Counted from the first letter of the stretch, positions 7,986 to 17,323 are shown. The stretch is 64,000 nucleotides of DNA from DAOUBF01 sp034432795 (GCA_034432795.1 DAOUBF010000005.1:1-64000); one strand, 5' to 3'. Notes: a model not told the origin generated them from the sequence alone. Program-made: numbers and translations.

Positions 7986-8626
7986 GCACACAACCCGTGA
8001 CCTTTCGCGGGCCGGGGCCTGATGCCCTGACCTACGAGGGTGTGTTGCATATCCCCGACGGCGCCGGGCCGTTCCCGGCGGCGGTCCTGTGCCACCCCCA
8101 TTCACTCTACGGGGGCAGTATGGAGGTGGGGCTGCTCAAGAGCATCGCTGAGGCCCTGGCCGCGCGCGGCTGGCTGGCGCTGCGCTTCAACTTTCGCGGT
8201 GTGGGCAAGAGCCAGGGCCATTTCACCGGCGGCGAAGGCGAGATGGTGGACATCCTGGCCGCACTCGCCTGGCTGGAAGGGCAACGCGATGTCGTGCCGG
8301 AACGATTGGGGCTGGTGGGCTACTCCTTCGGCGCATGGGTGGGCCTGTGCGTGGCCGAGTGCGAGCCGGAGCGCATCAAGGCGGTCGTTGCCGTCGCGCT
8401 CTATCTCGGCCTGGCGCCGCCCGACTGGCTGACCGATTACCGCCGGCCCAAGTGCTTCATCCACGGCGAACGCGACCGGCAGGTACCGATTGAGGAGGTG
8501 CGCGCCTTCGTCGCCCGCCTGCCCGAACCCAAGACCCTGATCACCCTGCCCGCCGACCACTTCTTTATTGGCCGCGAGCGCGAGATCGGCCAGCTTGTGG
8601 CCGACTTTCTGGCGACGAACGTGTAG
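7982..8626 (+). CDS. Alpha/beta hydrolase of the dienelactone-hydrolase/YqiA-like type
   Basis: A 214-residue cytosolic serine hydrolase. Visible motifs: oxyanion region CHPHSLYGGSM, FRGVGKSQG, nucleophile elbow GYSFGAW, acid residue in HGERDRQVP, and catalytic His in PADHFFIG. Substrate unknown. It overlaps mutS2 by four bases (ATGA), so it is translationally coupled, and it ends at a strong hairpin. Confidence 0.85.
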   Translation: MSTQPVTFRGPGPDALTYEGVLHIPDGAGPFPAAVLCHPHSLYGGSMEVGLLKSIAEALAARGWLALRFNFRGVGKSQGHFTGGEGEMVDILAALAWLEGQRDVVPERLGLVGYSFGAWVGLCVAECEPERIKAVVAVALYLGLAPPDWLTDYRRPKCFIHGERDRQVPIEEVRAFVARLPEPKTLITLPADHFFIGREREIGQLVADFLATNV

Positions 8627-8631
8627 AGTGT

Positions 8632-8653
8632 GGGGCACGGCGCACCGTGCCCC
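8632..8653. terminator. Bidirectional terminator-like hairpin
   Basis: GGGGCACGG (8632-8640) and CCGTGCCCC (8645-8653) form a 9-bp stem with a CGCA loop between two convergent genes. No U-tract is present. A similar GGCACGGC/GCCGTGCC palindrome lies inside the membrane-protein gene at 31593-31610, so this may also be a dispersed repeat. Confidence 0.6.
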
Positions 8654-8663
8654 CTGCAGCCCG

Positions 8664-9347
8664 TCACAGGGTGTAGCTCTCGCCGGGGTTGAGCACGACG
8701 CAGCGCGCCTGCGTCTCGGCCTCCACGCGCTGCTTCCAGGCCTGGGGGTCCTGTGCGATCAGCTCCCAGGTGTTGTAATGGATAGGGATCACCACCCTGG
8801 GCTGGATCAGCTTGACGGCTCGCAGGGCGTCGTCTGGCCCCATGGTGAAGTTGTCGCCGATAGGCAGGACCGCCAGGTCAATTCCCTCCTCACCGATCAG
8901 GCGCATGTCGCCGAACAGGCCGGTATCGGCAGCGTGGTAAATCTTTTTCCCCTCCAGGTACAGGAGAAAGCCGCAGGGATTCCCCCCCGATGTCCCATCC
9001 GGCAAGGTGGAGCCGTGCAGGGCGAGGGTGAGTTTGACGCGGCCAAAGGGGTAGTTGAAGCCGCCGCCGATGTGCTGGGGATGGGTGTTCTCATACCCCT
9101 GTTTGTTGAACCAGGTGCAGATTTCAAAATTGCTGATCACGGTGGCGCCGGTGCGCCTGGCGACAGCGAGCGCATCGGCGACGTGGTCAAAGTGGCCGTG
9201 CGAGATCAAGATGTAGTTCGCCTGGGCCTCCTCCGGCTTGATCGTCGCCTGGGGGTTTTGGGAGAGGAAGGGGTCAATCAGCAGGCGCGTGCCGTTGACC
9301 TCAATCAGCAAGGTCGCATGGCCAAGCCAGGTCACCTTCGTGGACAT
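8664..9347 (-). CDS. UlaG/UPF0173-type metallo-beta-lactamase-fold hydrolase
   Basis: A 227-residue metal-dependent hydrolase. It begins VTWLGHATLLIEV, has the metal site HGHFDH near residue 50, a distal Asp in YHAADTGLFGD and His in IPIHYNTW, all typical of the family. The substrate is unknown for most members. AAGGAGG (9353-9359) sits six bases before the ATG. A composite repeat lies upstream. Confidence 0.88.
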   Translation of the reverse strand: MSTKVTWLGHATLLIEVNGTRLLIDPFLSQNPQATIKPEEAQANYILISHGHFDHVADALAVARRTGATVISNFEICTWFNKQGYENTHPQHIGGGFNYPFGRVKLTLALHGSTLPDGTSGGNPCGFLLYLEGKKIYHAADTGLFGDMRLIGEEGIDLAVLPIGDNFTMGPDDALRAVKLIQPRVVIPIHYNTWELIAQDPQAWKQRVEAETQARCVVLNPGESYTL

Positions 9348-9450
9348 CGTAACCTCCTTGTGCGTATGGAATTGATGATAATAAAGATGCTTTGGGTACT
9401 ACGACGATTTTAGGCCAAGGGTCAGAGCCTGTCAACAGACGAACAGCGCA

Positions 9451-9607
9451 GGGTGTATATCAGATTTGGGGCAGATGACCCGGTGGGTCACCCCCCACCC
9501 CAACCCTCCCCCGCAAGGGGGGAGGGGGTGAGTTCCCTCCCCCTGGACGGGGGAGGGGCAGGAAGGGGGTGATGGCTGACGGTTGGATGACGATTGCCCC
9601 GATTAAG
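9451..9607. mobile_element. MITE-like composite repeat, copy 1
   Basis: Starts GGGTGTATATCAGATTTG, contains C/G-rich palindromes in the middle and ends with GATTGCCCCGATTAAG, overlapping the stop of the Kelch gene. The same ends recur at 27.9 kb and, inverted, at 36.2 and 61.8 kb. The ends are imperfect inverted repeats of each other. There is no transposase, so any movement would need one from elsewhere. Confidence 0.65.
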
Positions 9608-11891
9608 GGTGGCGCACCAGGAGGGGGATGAACACAAGATAGCGCGTTCCAGTCGGGGTCGCCGTCGGCGTCAAGGATGGCGTGGCTGTGGCGATAGGCG
9701 TGCTTGTGGGGAGCGTAGTGGCTGTCGGGGTGGGTGTGCGTGTGGCTGTTGGCGTCGCGGTGGGCATGACGGTTCCCAGCGATGTAGGTGTCGCGGTGGG
9801 GAATGGCGTGGGCGAAGGGGCCGGGGTGCCTGTTGGCGTGGGTGTCGCCGCTGTATTCAAGGCAATCCAGGCATTCCCATCCCAGCCCCAGGTATCGTTC
9901 ATCAGGTTACCTTCACTGAAGCCGCCGAACAAAATCGTGAGAGCAGCCCGGCCGTCGTAAGCCAGGGCATGCTGGCTGCGGGGGGCAGGGGCGCAGGGCA
10001 CAGGGAAGGGCGAAGGGCCGCATCGCTGGGTCCAGGCCGTCCCATCCCACTCCCAGGTGTCCGCCAGGTCGCCGTTTTCATCTGTCCCACCGAACAGGAC
10101 GATGACCTGTCGCTGGTGGTCGTAAGCCAGCGCGTGCCCACGGCGCGGGGGCGGCGAGGTCACAGGTGTGCGTTGCACCCAGGTGGTTCCATCCCACTCC
10201 CAGGTGTCCGCCAGGTATTGCGCGCTGGCGTTGAAGCCGCCGAAGAGGACTATGACGCCCCGCCGGCTGTCGTAAGCCAGCGCGTGGCCGTGACGCCCCG
10301 GCGGCGAGACAGCGGGCGTGCGCTGCGTCCAGGTCGTCCCATCCCACTCCCAGGTATCGCCGAGGTCAGGCTCGCTCACACCGCTGCCGCCGAACAGGAC
10401 GGTGACGTGGCGGGCGACGTCGTAAGCCAGGGCATGATTGGAGCGCCCCGGCGGCGAGGTGGGCGGGGTGCGTTCTACCCAGGCGGTTCCATCCCACTCC
10501 CAGGTGTCGCCCAGGCGACCGCCGTAACTGTCCAGGCCGCCGAAGAGCACCATCCGCTGGCGGGCCTGGTCATAGGCCAGCCCCTGGCCGGATCGGGCGG
10601 GTGGCAGCGGCGTGGAGGGATGCCAGACCCAGGCGCTTCCGTTCCATTCCCAGGTGTCGTTGTCCACGATAGCGCAAAGCGCGTCCAGGCAACCGCCGAA
10701 CAGCACGGCCAACTGGCGTTGCTCGCCGTAGGCCAGCGCGTGCGCCTGGCGCGCTGCCGGTCGGTCAGTCGGGGTGGGCGTGGCGGTCGCCATAAAAGGT
10801 GTGGGCGTCGGTGTGGGCGTCTGCGCCAGGGGCTGCCTCCAGGCCAGGCCATCCCATTCCCAGGTGTCGTTCAACAGGCCGGAAGCGCCCTCGCCGCCGA
10901 ACAGGACAACCGCACCGCGAGCCACGTCGTAAGTGAAGGCATGTCTGCGGCGCGGGGGCGGCGTGGGGTCCGGCGTGCGTTGGGTCCAGGTGGACCCGTC
11001 CCATTCCCAGGTATCGCTGCAATAGCCGCCACAGTCCCCTGTGCCGCCGAACAAGACCGTTACCCCGCGTGCGCCATCGTAGGCCAGGGCATGGTAGGCG
11101 CGGCGGGGCGGCTTGAGGGGCGGATTGGCCTGGACCCAGGTGCTGCCGTTCCATTCCCAGGTATCGTTGAGGAGGGCACCATTACTATCATAGCCTCCGA
11201 ACAGGACAATGACACCACGCGCACTATCATAGGCCAGGGCATGGCCAATGCGCGCCGAGGGGGAGGTCGGCGGGCTGACCTGTGCCCAGGTGTTGCCCTC
11301 CCAGACCCACAGGTCATCGCAATACCCCGATGGCGGGCAGGCGGTTTCGCCAGCATAGCCGCCGAACAGGAGCGTCACCCGGCGGGCGGCATCGTAAGCC
11401 AGGGCGTGATAAGCGCGGGCGGGCGGCGCTGCCGCCGGGCTGGCCTGTGTCCAGGCTGTCCCATCCCATATCCAGGTATCCCCCCACAGGCTGCTGCAAT
11501 AGAAATCCGGGCAGCCCCCGAACAGGACGATGTTCCCCCGGTCGCTATCGTAGGCCAGGGCGTGATATTCGCGGGCAGGTGGCGCCAGGGTGGGGTGCGC
11601 CTGCGTCCATGTGCTGCCGTCCCATTGCCAGGTGTCATCGCAGGTGCCGCCGCAGCCCTCGCCGCCAAACAGGACCCCAGCGCCATTGGCGTAGGTCAGG
11701 GCGTGGCTGGCACGTGCCGGTGGGGCGACGGCAGGCGCGAGAGGGGGGATGCGGTTGCCCGCACTACGTGTGGCCTCGCCTGTGCGCGCCTGGGTCAGCC
11801 CGGCACCGAGGAACACCAGCGCCACCAGAGCGGAGAGCACCAGCCACCAGAGGGGCAGGGGGCGATGCATAGGGTCAGGGCTATGCTCCAT
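9603..11891 (-). CDS. Exported protein with twelve Kelch repeats
   Basis: A 762-residue surface protein. The ATG at 11891 has GGAG six bases upstream; a signal/anchor segment PLWWLVLSALVALVFLGAG follows at about residues 12-30. Twelve repeats of the pattern HALAYD..R..VLFGG..DTWEWDG..W fall into six plus six, split by a Pro/Thr linker (QTPTPTPTPF), which suggests two six-bladed propellers. A second Pro/Thr-rich tail ends in YLVFIPLLVRHP. Likely a binding or adhesion protein; no enzymatic motif is visible. Confidence 0.88.
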   Translation of the reverse strand: MEHSPDPMHRPLPLWWLVLSALVALVFLGAGLTQARTGEATRSAGNRIPPLAPAVAPPARASHALTYANGAGVLFGGEGCGGTCDDTWQWDGSTWTQAHPTLAPPAREYHALAYDSDRGNIVLFGGCPDFYCSSLWGDTWIWDGTAWTQASPAAAPPARAYHALAYDAARRVTLLFGGYAGETACPPSGYCDDLWVWEGNTWAQVSPPTSPSARIGHALAYDSARGVIVLFGGYDSNGALLNDTWEWNGSTWVQANPPLKPPRRAYHALAYDGARGVTVLFGGTGDCGGYCSDTWEWDGSTWTQRTPDPTPPPRRRHAFTYDVARGAVVLFGGEGASGLLNDTWEWDGLAWRQPLAQTPTPTPTPFMATATPTPTDRPAARQAHALAYGEQRQLAVLFGGCLDALCAIVDNDTWEWNGSAWVWHPSTPLPPARSGQGLAYDQARQRMVLFGGLDSYGGRLGDTWEWDGTAWVERTPPTSPPGRSNHALAYDVARHVTVLFGGSGVSEPDLGDTWEWDGTTWTQRTPAVSPPGRHGHALAYDSRRGVIVLFGGFNASAQYLADTWEWDGTTWVQRTPVTSPPPRRGHALAYDHQRQVIVLFGGTDENGDLADTWEWDGTAWTQRCGPSPFPVPCAPAPRSQHALAYDGRAALTILFGGFSEGNLMNDTWGWDGNAWIALNTAATPTPTGTPAPSPTPFPTATPTSLGTVMPTATPTATRTPTPTATTLPTSTPIATATPSLTPTATPTGTRYLVFIPLLVRHP

Positions 11892-12027
11892 CGCTGGCTC
11901 CGGTCCAGGGATCATCCAGGTGGACAATCCGCGTTTCCACTCTAGCACGGCCAGCTCAGCCCGCCAATAGGCATTAGGTCTTATCCCCGGCAAGAGGGGA
12001 GGGAGCGGGCTAAAAGTGGGCAGTTGG

Positions 12028-12057
12028 TTGACAACCGCCTTTTGATTATGCTAAACT
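12028..12057 (+). promoter_or_regulatory. Promoter of the alpha-oxoamine synthase gene
   Basis: TTGACA (12028-12033), an 18-bp spacer and an extended -10 (TG at 12049-12050, then TAAACT at 12052-12057). Confidence 0.6.
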
Positions 12058-12101
12058 CTCTCATAGTGAGCCGAATGCCAAGCCACAAGGAGTTCCACGA
12101 C

Positions 12102-13310
12102 ATGGCCGAACCTCAGGTCGCTGACGCCCTCACCAAGCGCATCGCCCAGTTGAACGAGCGGATTGAATGGGGAATGGAAATGGGCTACTACTTCTACCTT
12201 CAGCCCATTGAAGAACTCAACGGCGCCCGCGTACGTATTAAGGGCCGGGGTGAGATGCTCATGTTCGCCTCCTATGGCTACCTGGACCTGTTGGGCCACC
12301 CCAAGATCAACGCCGCCGCCAAAGCCGCGATTGACCGCTTCGGCACCGGGACGCACGGCGTGCGCATCCTGGCCGGAACGCTCACCCTGCACGAGCAACT
12401 TGAACAGACTATCGCCCGCTTCAAAGGGGCTGAGGACGCGGTGGTCTTCTCCAGCGGCTACGTCACCAACCTGACGACGGTGGCGACCCTCGTAGGGCGC
12501 CACGACGTGGTGATTTGTGACAAGCTCAACCACGCCAGCATCGTAGATGGCTGTCTGCTCTCTGGTGCGCGCTTTGTCCGCTTCCGCCACAACGACATGG
12601 CCGACCTGGAACGCGCCCTGAGAGAGTGCCCGACGTCAGGGACGAAACTCGTGGTCGTGGATGCGGTATTCAGCATGGATGGCGACATCATCAACCTGCC
12701 GGAGGTCAGCCGCCTGTGCCAGCGCTATGGCGCGCTCCTCATGGTGGACGAGGCCCATTCCCTGGGCGTGCTGGGCAAGACCGGGCGGGGAATTGAGGAG
12801 CACTTTGGGCTGGAGGGTGTCGTGGACATCAAAATGGGCACGCTCTCCAAGACCATCCCCAGCGTGGGGGGCTATATCGCCGCCAGCCGCGACATTGTCA
12901 CCTATCTCAAGCACATCTCGCGGGCCTTCGTGTTCTCGGCGGCGCTGCCTCCCGCTCAGGTCGCGGCGGCGCAGGCCGCCTTTGAGGTCATGGAGGAGGA
13001 GCCCTGGCGGCTGGAGCGGCTACACCGCAATATCGCCTATTTCCTCAACGGTCTCCATGCGCGCGGCTTTGACACCCTGAACAGCCAGACCGCTATCGTG
13101 CCCATCGTCTGCGGCACGGACGAGCGCACGCTGGCCATGGCCAAATACTGCCAGGATCACGGCATCTTCATCCAGCCCATCCTGCCGCCGGCGGTCCCTG
13201 TGGGCACCAGCCGCCTGCGCGCCAACGTCACCAGCGCCCACAGCCTGGAAGACATTGACTATGCCCTGAACGTGTTTGAGGCTGCCGGGCGAGAGTTGGG
13301 TATCATCTAG
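12102..13310 (+). CDS. Alpha-oxoamine synthase (BioF/Kbl-type PLP enzyme)
   Basis: A 402-residue cytosolic enzyme that condenses an amino acid with an acyl-CoA. The PLP lysine is in GTLSKTIPSVGG, with VDEAHSLGVLG and DKLNHASIVDG upstream, all family hallmarks. The ATG at 12102 has AAGGAG at 12087-12092. The family includes 8-amino-7-oxononanoate synthase, glycine C-acetyltransferase, ALA synthase and serine palmitoyltransferase; no biotin or threonine genes lie nearby, so the substrate is open. Confidence 0.9.
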   Translation: MAEPQVADALTKRIAQLNERIEWGMEMGYYFYLQPIEELNGARVRIKGRGEMLMFASYGYLDLLGHPKINAAAKAAIDRFGTGTHGVRILAGTLTLHEQLEQTIARFKGAEDAVVFSSGYVTNLTTVATLVGRHDVVICDKLNHASIVDGCLLSGARFVRFRHNDMADLERALRECPTSGTKLVVVDAVFSMDGDIINLPEVSRLCQRYGALLMVDEAHSLGVLGKTGRGIEEHFGLEGVVDIKMGTLSKTIPSVGGYIAASRDIVTYLKHISRAFVFSAALPPAQVAAAQAAFEVMEEEPWRLERLHRNIAYFLNGLHARGFDTLNSQTAIVPIVCGTDERTLAMAKYCQDHGIFIQPILPPAVPVGTSRLRANVTSAHSLEDIDYALNVFEAAGRELGII

Positions 13311-13326
13311 CTGTCAGCGGCCAGCG

Positions 13327-13914
13327 TCATGGGCCTACGGTGATCAGCCCCTTCAACCGCTCAAAGCGCGCATCGCCAATACCGGGGACATTCTTGAGGT
13401 CGTCAATGGATTGGAACGGGCCGTGTTCGTTCCGATAGCTCACAATGCTCTGTGCCAGCGTCGGGCCGATGCCGGGCAACGTCTCCAATTCCTGCGCGCT
13501 GGCCGTGTTGATGTTCAGCAGGCCGCTGGCTGTGTTGGACATAGCCGGGGCCGGGGCGACATTAGAGGAGAGGGTCTCCCCCTGGCGCGGCACGACGACC
13601 TGTTGCCCATCGCTCAGGGGCTGGGCCAGGTTGATGCGGGCCAGGTCGGCATCGGGCGCGGGGCCGCCCGCCGCAGCCAGCCCGTCTTTGACAATGCTGC
13701 CCGGCGGCAAGGTGTACACATCCGGCTGGCGCACCGCGCCGCTGATGTACACGCGCATCGGGCCGGGGGTGGGCACGGCTGTGGGCGCGACCAGGATGAT
13801 CTGGATGGGGTCGGAGGCGGGCTGGCGCCAGGCGAAAACCAGGATTCCTGCCGCGAGCGGCAGGGCGAGAACAAAGAACAGGAGCCAGCGATGGCGCTCC
13901 AGGAAATCGTTCAT
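13327..13914 (-). CDS. comEA: ComEA-like DNA-binding protein (SLBB plus helix-hairpin-helix)
   Basis: A 195-residue membrane-anchored protein. One N-terminal TM helix (LLFFVLALPLAAGILVFAW) precedes an SLBB domain (VYISGAVRQPDVYTLPPG) and a C-terminal double HhH domain (LLNINTASAQELETLPGIG, then NVPGIGDARFERLKG). ComEA captures incoming DNA in natural transformation; no other competence gene lies in the window. The ATG at 13914 lies only nine bases after a strong -10, so the mRNA may be leaderless. Confidence 0.87.
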   Translation of the reverse strand: MNDFLERHRWLLFFVLALPLAAGILVFAWRQPASDPIQIILVAPTAVPTPGPMRVYISGAVRQPDVYTLPPGSIVKDGLAAAGGPAPDADLARINLAQPLSDGQQVVVPRQGETLSSNVAPAPAMSNTASGLLNINTASAQELETLPGIGPTLAQSIVSYRNEHGPFQSIDDLKNVPGIGDARFERLKGLITVGP

Positions 13915-13923
13915 AGCACGACG

Positions 13924-13952
13924 ATTGTAGGTCAAGGGCCTGTGCCTGTCAA
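13924..13952 (-). promoter_or_regulatory. Near-consensus promoter of comEA
   Basis: On the minus strand TTGACA (13952-13947), a 17-bp spacer and TACAAT (13929-13924). The predicted start is within two or three bases of the ATG, leaving no room for a ribosome-binding site. Confidence 0.7.
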
Positions 13953-14001
13953 TTTAGGGCGAGGCTGGTGCATCGCGCTGTTAGGTAAATGCAGCCAAAA
14001 A

Positions 14002-14010
14002 TGATATAAT
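14002..14010 (+). promoter_or_regulatory. Extended -10 promoter of the LCP gene
   Basis: TG (14002-14003), one base, then a perfect TATAAT (14005-14010). The -35 region is poor, as is usual for extended -10 promoters. It is divergent from the comEA promoter. Confidence 0.6.
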
Positions 14011-14055
14011 ATGCCGCTGGAGCGTCATCACCTGAAAGCGAGTCGCTGATCGCGC

Positions 14056-15540
14056 ATGAAACAAGAAATTGAGCTTACCCATCGGTCCATCCCGATCGGC
14101 GCGCGCGCCTCTGCCCAGGCGGCGGAATACCGCGTGCGCAGCCTGCCACCCTGGTATGCGGCACTATTGGCCCTCGCGCTCCTCGCCGCCGGTCTGGTGG
14201 CCCTGTACACAGCTTACACCATTGCCTACAACGCTGCCGCCAACCTGGAGGTGAGCGGCAATTCCCTCTCCCTGCCAGGCGGCCTGCAACAGATCCTTAA
14301 CCCCGGCGGCGCTGAAACGGGCAGTGCCACCCAACCCGGTCCCCGTATCCCCCAGGGTGCACAGTTTACCCAGCGCGTCACGGTGCTTGTCCTGGGGATT
14401 GACCAGCGCCAGAACGAGCGTGGCCCCTGGCGCACCGACACCATGATCTTGCTCAGCGCTGACCCCCGAACCCAGAGCGCCGCCATGCTCTCCATCCCCC
14501 GCGACCTGTGGGTGGAGATCCCCGGCATTCGCGACGCCGAGGGCAACCCTGTGATTGAGCGCATCAACACGGCGAATGTGTTCGGGGACATCCGCGATTA
14601 CCCCGGCGGCGGGCCGGCGCTGGCCATGCGCACGGTGGAGTACAACCTGGGCGTGCCGGTGGATTACTACATCGTGGTCAACTTCACCGCCTTTGAGAAT
14701 CTGATTGACACCATCGGCGGCATTGACGTCGTCGTGCCACAGGACATTTACGACCCCACCTACCCCGATGGCGCCAATGGCTATGAGCCTTTCTCTATCA
14801 AGGCCGGGCCGCAGCATCTGGATGGGCGCACCGCGCTCAAATATGCCCGCACGCGCCATACCCCCGGTAGCGACTTTGACCGCGCCCGCCGTCAGCAGCA
14901 GGTGATCCTGGCCATCCGCGATAAGGTCTTGCGCTTTGAGATGCTGCCCACGCTGCTGATGCGAGCGCCGGAACTGTACGCCAACTTCCGCGATAGCGTC
15001 AAGACAAACCTGACGCTGGAGCAGGCCATCGGCCTGGTCCAATTGGCTCAGAGCATCCCCCAGGAGCGCATCCGCTCCGGCGTGATTGACCAGAACTACA
15101 CCAGCGACTATGTCACGCCCAAAGGCGAGCAGGTGCTCATCCCCCAGCGGGAGAAGATCAGCGAACTGATAGACTCTCTGTTTAGCGCCGAGGCAGCCCC
15201 TGCGGCGGCGGGCACGCCCGATGAACAGGCCCAGATCGCCGCCGAGCGGGCCACCATCGCCGTCCGCAACGGCGGCGCCGAGGCGGGGATGGCCGGGCAG
15301 GTGAAAGACTATCTGGAGAAGCGCGGCTTCAAAGTGGTGGAAGCGGGTAACGCTGACCGCTTTGATTATGCCCACACGCAGATCATTGACTATGCGGGCA
15401 AGCCCTACACGACACGAGCGCTGGCCCAGCTCTTCAACGTGCCTCAGGGCGCGATCCTGAGCGGCGCCAACCCCAGTTACCCGGTCAACATTGTGATCAT
15501 CTTGGGGCGGGATTTCAAACTCCCGGAGACGGAGCAGTAA
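14056..15540 (+). CDS. LytR-CpsA-Psr (LCP) family protein with LytR_C domain
   Basis: A 494-residue membrane protein with an N-terminal TM helix (about 36-58) and an extracellular LCP domain that transfers polymers from polyprenyl pyrophosphate carriers to peptidoglycan. Visible LCP motifs: VLVLGIDQR, RTDTMILLS, SIPRDLWVEIPG, INTANVFG, and HLDGRTALKYARTRH with its conserved arginines. A LytR_C domain is at about 405-490 (IAVRNGGAEAGMAGQ onward). It ends 9 bp before argS. Confidence 0.9.
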   Translation: MKQEIELTHRSIPIGARASAQAAEYRVRSLPPWYAALLALALLAAGLVALYTAYTIAYNAAANLEVSGNSLSLPGGLQQILNPGGAETGSATQPGPRIPQGAQFTQRVTVLVLGIDQRQNERGPWRTDTMILLSADPRTQSAAMLSIPRDLWVEIPGIRDAEGNPVIERINTANVFGDIRDYPGGGPALAMRTVEYNLGVPVDYYIVVNFTAFENLIDTIGGIDVVVPQDIYDPTYPDGANGYEPFSIKAGPQHLDGRTALKYARTRHTPGSDFDRARRQQQVILAIRDKVLRFEMLPTLLMRAPELYANFRDSVKTNLTLEQAIGLVQLAQSIPQERIRSGVIDQNYTSDYVTPKGEQVLIPQREKISELIDSLFSAEAAPAAAGTPDEQAQIAAERATIAVRNGGAEAGMAGQVKDYLEKRGFKVVEAGNADRFDYAHTQIIDYAGKPYTTRALAQLFNVPQGAILSGANPSYPVNIVIILGRDFKLPETEQ

Positions 15541-15549
15541 ACAGGCGCG

Positions 15550-17274
15550 ATGCTATTACGACACGAACTCGCCGAAGCGATTGCCCAGGCCATCCGGGCG
15601 GCCCAGGCCGCCGGTGACCTGCCTGCGTTTGACCTACCACGCGGGGGGAATACCATTGAGCGCCCGGTGCAGCGCAAAAAAGGCGTGGCCGCGCCCACCT
15701 ACGGCGATTACGCCACGCCCATCTCGCTCTCGCTGGCGCGGCTCGCCCATATCGCCCCGCTGCAGGTCGCCGAACAGATCGTCAAGCACCTGCCCCCCCA
15801 TCCCGCCATCGGCCAGGTGACCATCGCCCCGCCTGGCTACATCAACTTCACTCTGGATGCCACCTGGCTGGCACGTCAGGTGGAGACCATTCTGGCAGCG
15901 GGCGAGACCTGGGGGAACCTGGACCTGGGCGCGGGCCAGAAAGTCCAGGTGGAGCACGGCAGCATCAACCCCACCGGCCCCCTGCACGTCGCCCATGGCC
16001 GCAACGTGGTCATCGGCGACACGTTGGCGAACGTCCTGGCAGCGGCGGGCTATCAGGTCCAGCGCGAATACTACATTAACGACGCGGGCAGCCAGGTGCG
16101 CAACTTCGGCGCCAGCGTCTATGCCCGCTATGCCCAGGCGTTGGGCCAGTACGTCCCCTTCCCCGAACAGGGCTATCAAGGCGCGTATGTGGTGGAAATG
16201 GGCCACACCATCGCCAACGAGTACGGCTCTAAGTTCCTGGACATGCCCCGCGAGGAGGGCCTGGCCGCCGTCACTCAGATCGCCCTGGAATTGGTGCTGG
16301 CCGACATCCGCGATACGCTCGCCCAACTCCGCATCACTTATGATAACTGGTTCTCTGAACGCAGCCTGTATACCAGCGGGCGCTGGGATCAGGTCTTCTC
16401 CCTGCTCAAGGAGAAAGGGCTGGTCGTGGAGCGCGACGGCGCGGTCTGGTTTGCCGCCCAGGAATTGGGCGAGGACAAAGACGCCGTGCTCATCCGCTCA
16501 CCGCAGGTGATCGCCGACGAGCGCGACCGGCCCACTTACCTCGCCTCGGACATCGCCTACCTCTGGGATAAGCTGGTAGTGCGCGGCTTTGACAAGGCGA
16601 TTTACGTCTGGGGCGCCGACCATCACGGCGATGTCCCCCGCCTGAAAGCCGCCGCCCGTGCGCTGGGGTTGGACCCCAACCGCATCGTTATTATCCTGTA
16701 CCAGATGGTGCTGTTGCGGCGCGGTGACCAGATCGTGCGTATGTCCAAGCGCACCGGCGACATCATTACCCTACGCGAGGTCATTGAGGAGGTCGGCCCG
16801 GACGCGGTGCGCTTCATGCTGCTGACCCGCGCTGCCGATAGCCAGATGGACTTTGACCTGGAGTTGGCCGTGCGCCAGTCGGCCGAGAACCCGGTGTACT
16901 ACGTCCAGTATGGCCATGCCCGCATCGCCAGCATCCTGCGCAAGGCCCAGTCCCTGGGCTTTTCCGCCGAGAACGGTGACGTCACCCTGCTGAACGACCC
17001 GGCGGAACTGGCGCTCATTCGCAAGATGCTGGAGTTGCCGGAGTTGATGGAGATGGCCGCCACTCACCTGGAGCCTCATCATCTGCCGCACTACGCCCAG
17101 GCGCTGGCCACAGTGTTCCACGACTTCTACGAACGCTGCCAGGTCCTCCCCACCGAGCGCGCGCCGGTTCCACCGGCGCTCACAGCCGCCCGGCTCAAGC
17201 TGGTGCGCGCCGCCCAGATCGTCCTGGCCCGCACGTTGCACCTCATGGGCATGACCGCGCCGGAAGCGATGTAG
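15550..17274 (+). CDS. argS: Arginyl-tRNA synthetase
   Basis: A 574-residue class I synthetase charging tRNA-Arg. It has the N-terminal Add-1 domain, a HIGH-type motif HVAH (146-149) within GPLHVAHGRN, a KMSKS-like MSKR (398-401), and the C-terminal DALR anticodon-binding domain. Length is normal. Confidence 0.96.
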   Translation: MLLRHELAEAIAQAIRAAQAAGDLPAFDLPRGGNTIERPVQRKKGVAAPTYGDYATPISLSLARLAHIAPLQVAEQIVKHLPPHPAIGQVTIAPPGYINFTLDATWLARQVETILAAGETWGNLDLGAGQKVQVEHGSINPTGPLHVAHGRNVVIGDTLANVLAAAGYQVQREYYINDAGSQVRNFGASVYARYAQALGQYVPFPEQGYQGAYVVEMGHTIANEYGSKFLDMPREEGLAAVTQIALELVLADIRDTLAQLRITYDNWFSERSLYTSGRWDQVFSLLKEKGLVVERDGAVWFAAQELGEDKDAVLIRSPQVIADERDRPTYLASDIAYLWDKLVVRGFDKAIYVWGADHHGDVPRLKAAARALGLDPNRIVIILYQMVLLRRGDQIVRMSKRTGDIITLREVIEEVGPDAVRFMLLTRAADSQMDFDLELAVRQSAENPVYYVQYGHARIASILRKAQSLGFSAENGDVTLLNDPAELALIRKMLELPELMEMAATHLEPHHLPHYAQALATVFHDFYERCQVLPTERAPVPPALTAARLKLVRAAQIVLARTLHLMGMTAPEAM

Positions 17275-17276
17275 GA

Positions 17277-17318
17277 GGGCGGAGGGTAATCCGTCTTCCG
17301 TCCTCTGTCCACCGTCCA
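17277..17318. repeat. GGACGGA-family repeat remnant
   Basis: GGCGGAGGGTAATCCGTC followed by TTCCGTCCTC and CCGTCCAC, directly after argS. A weak hairpin; possibly serves as the argS terminator. Confidence 0.6.
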
Positions 17319-17323
17319 CTTTG

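Noticed and set aside
9603..11891. The Kelch repeats considered as a DNA tandem repeat or CRISPR-like array
   Set aside because: The period of about 150 bp and the codon-level variation fit protein repeats; there are no constant short repeats with unique spacers.
9594..11945. A 783-residue plus-strand frame opposite the Kelch gene
   Set aside because: It has internal periodicity only because the Kelch repeats on the other strand are periodic; the Kelch frame has a signal sequence, a ribosome site and family motifs.
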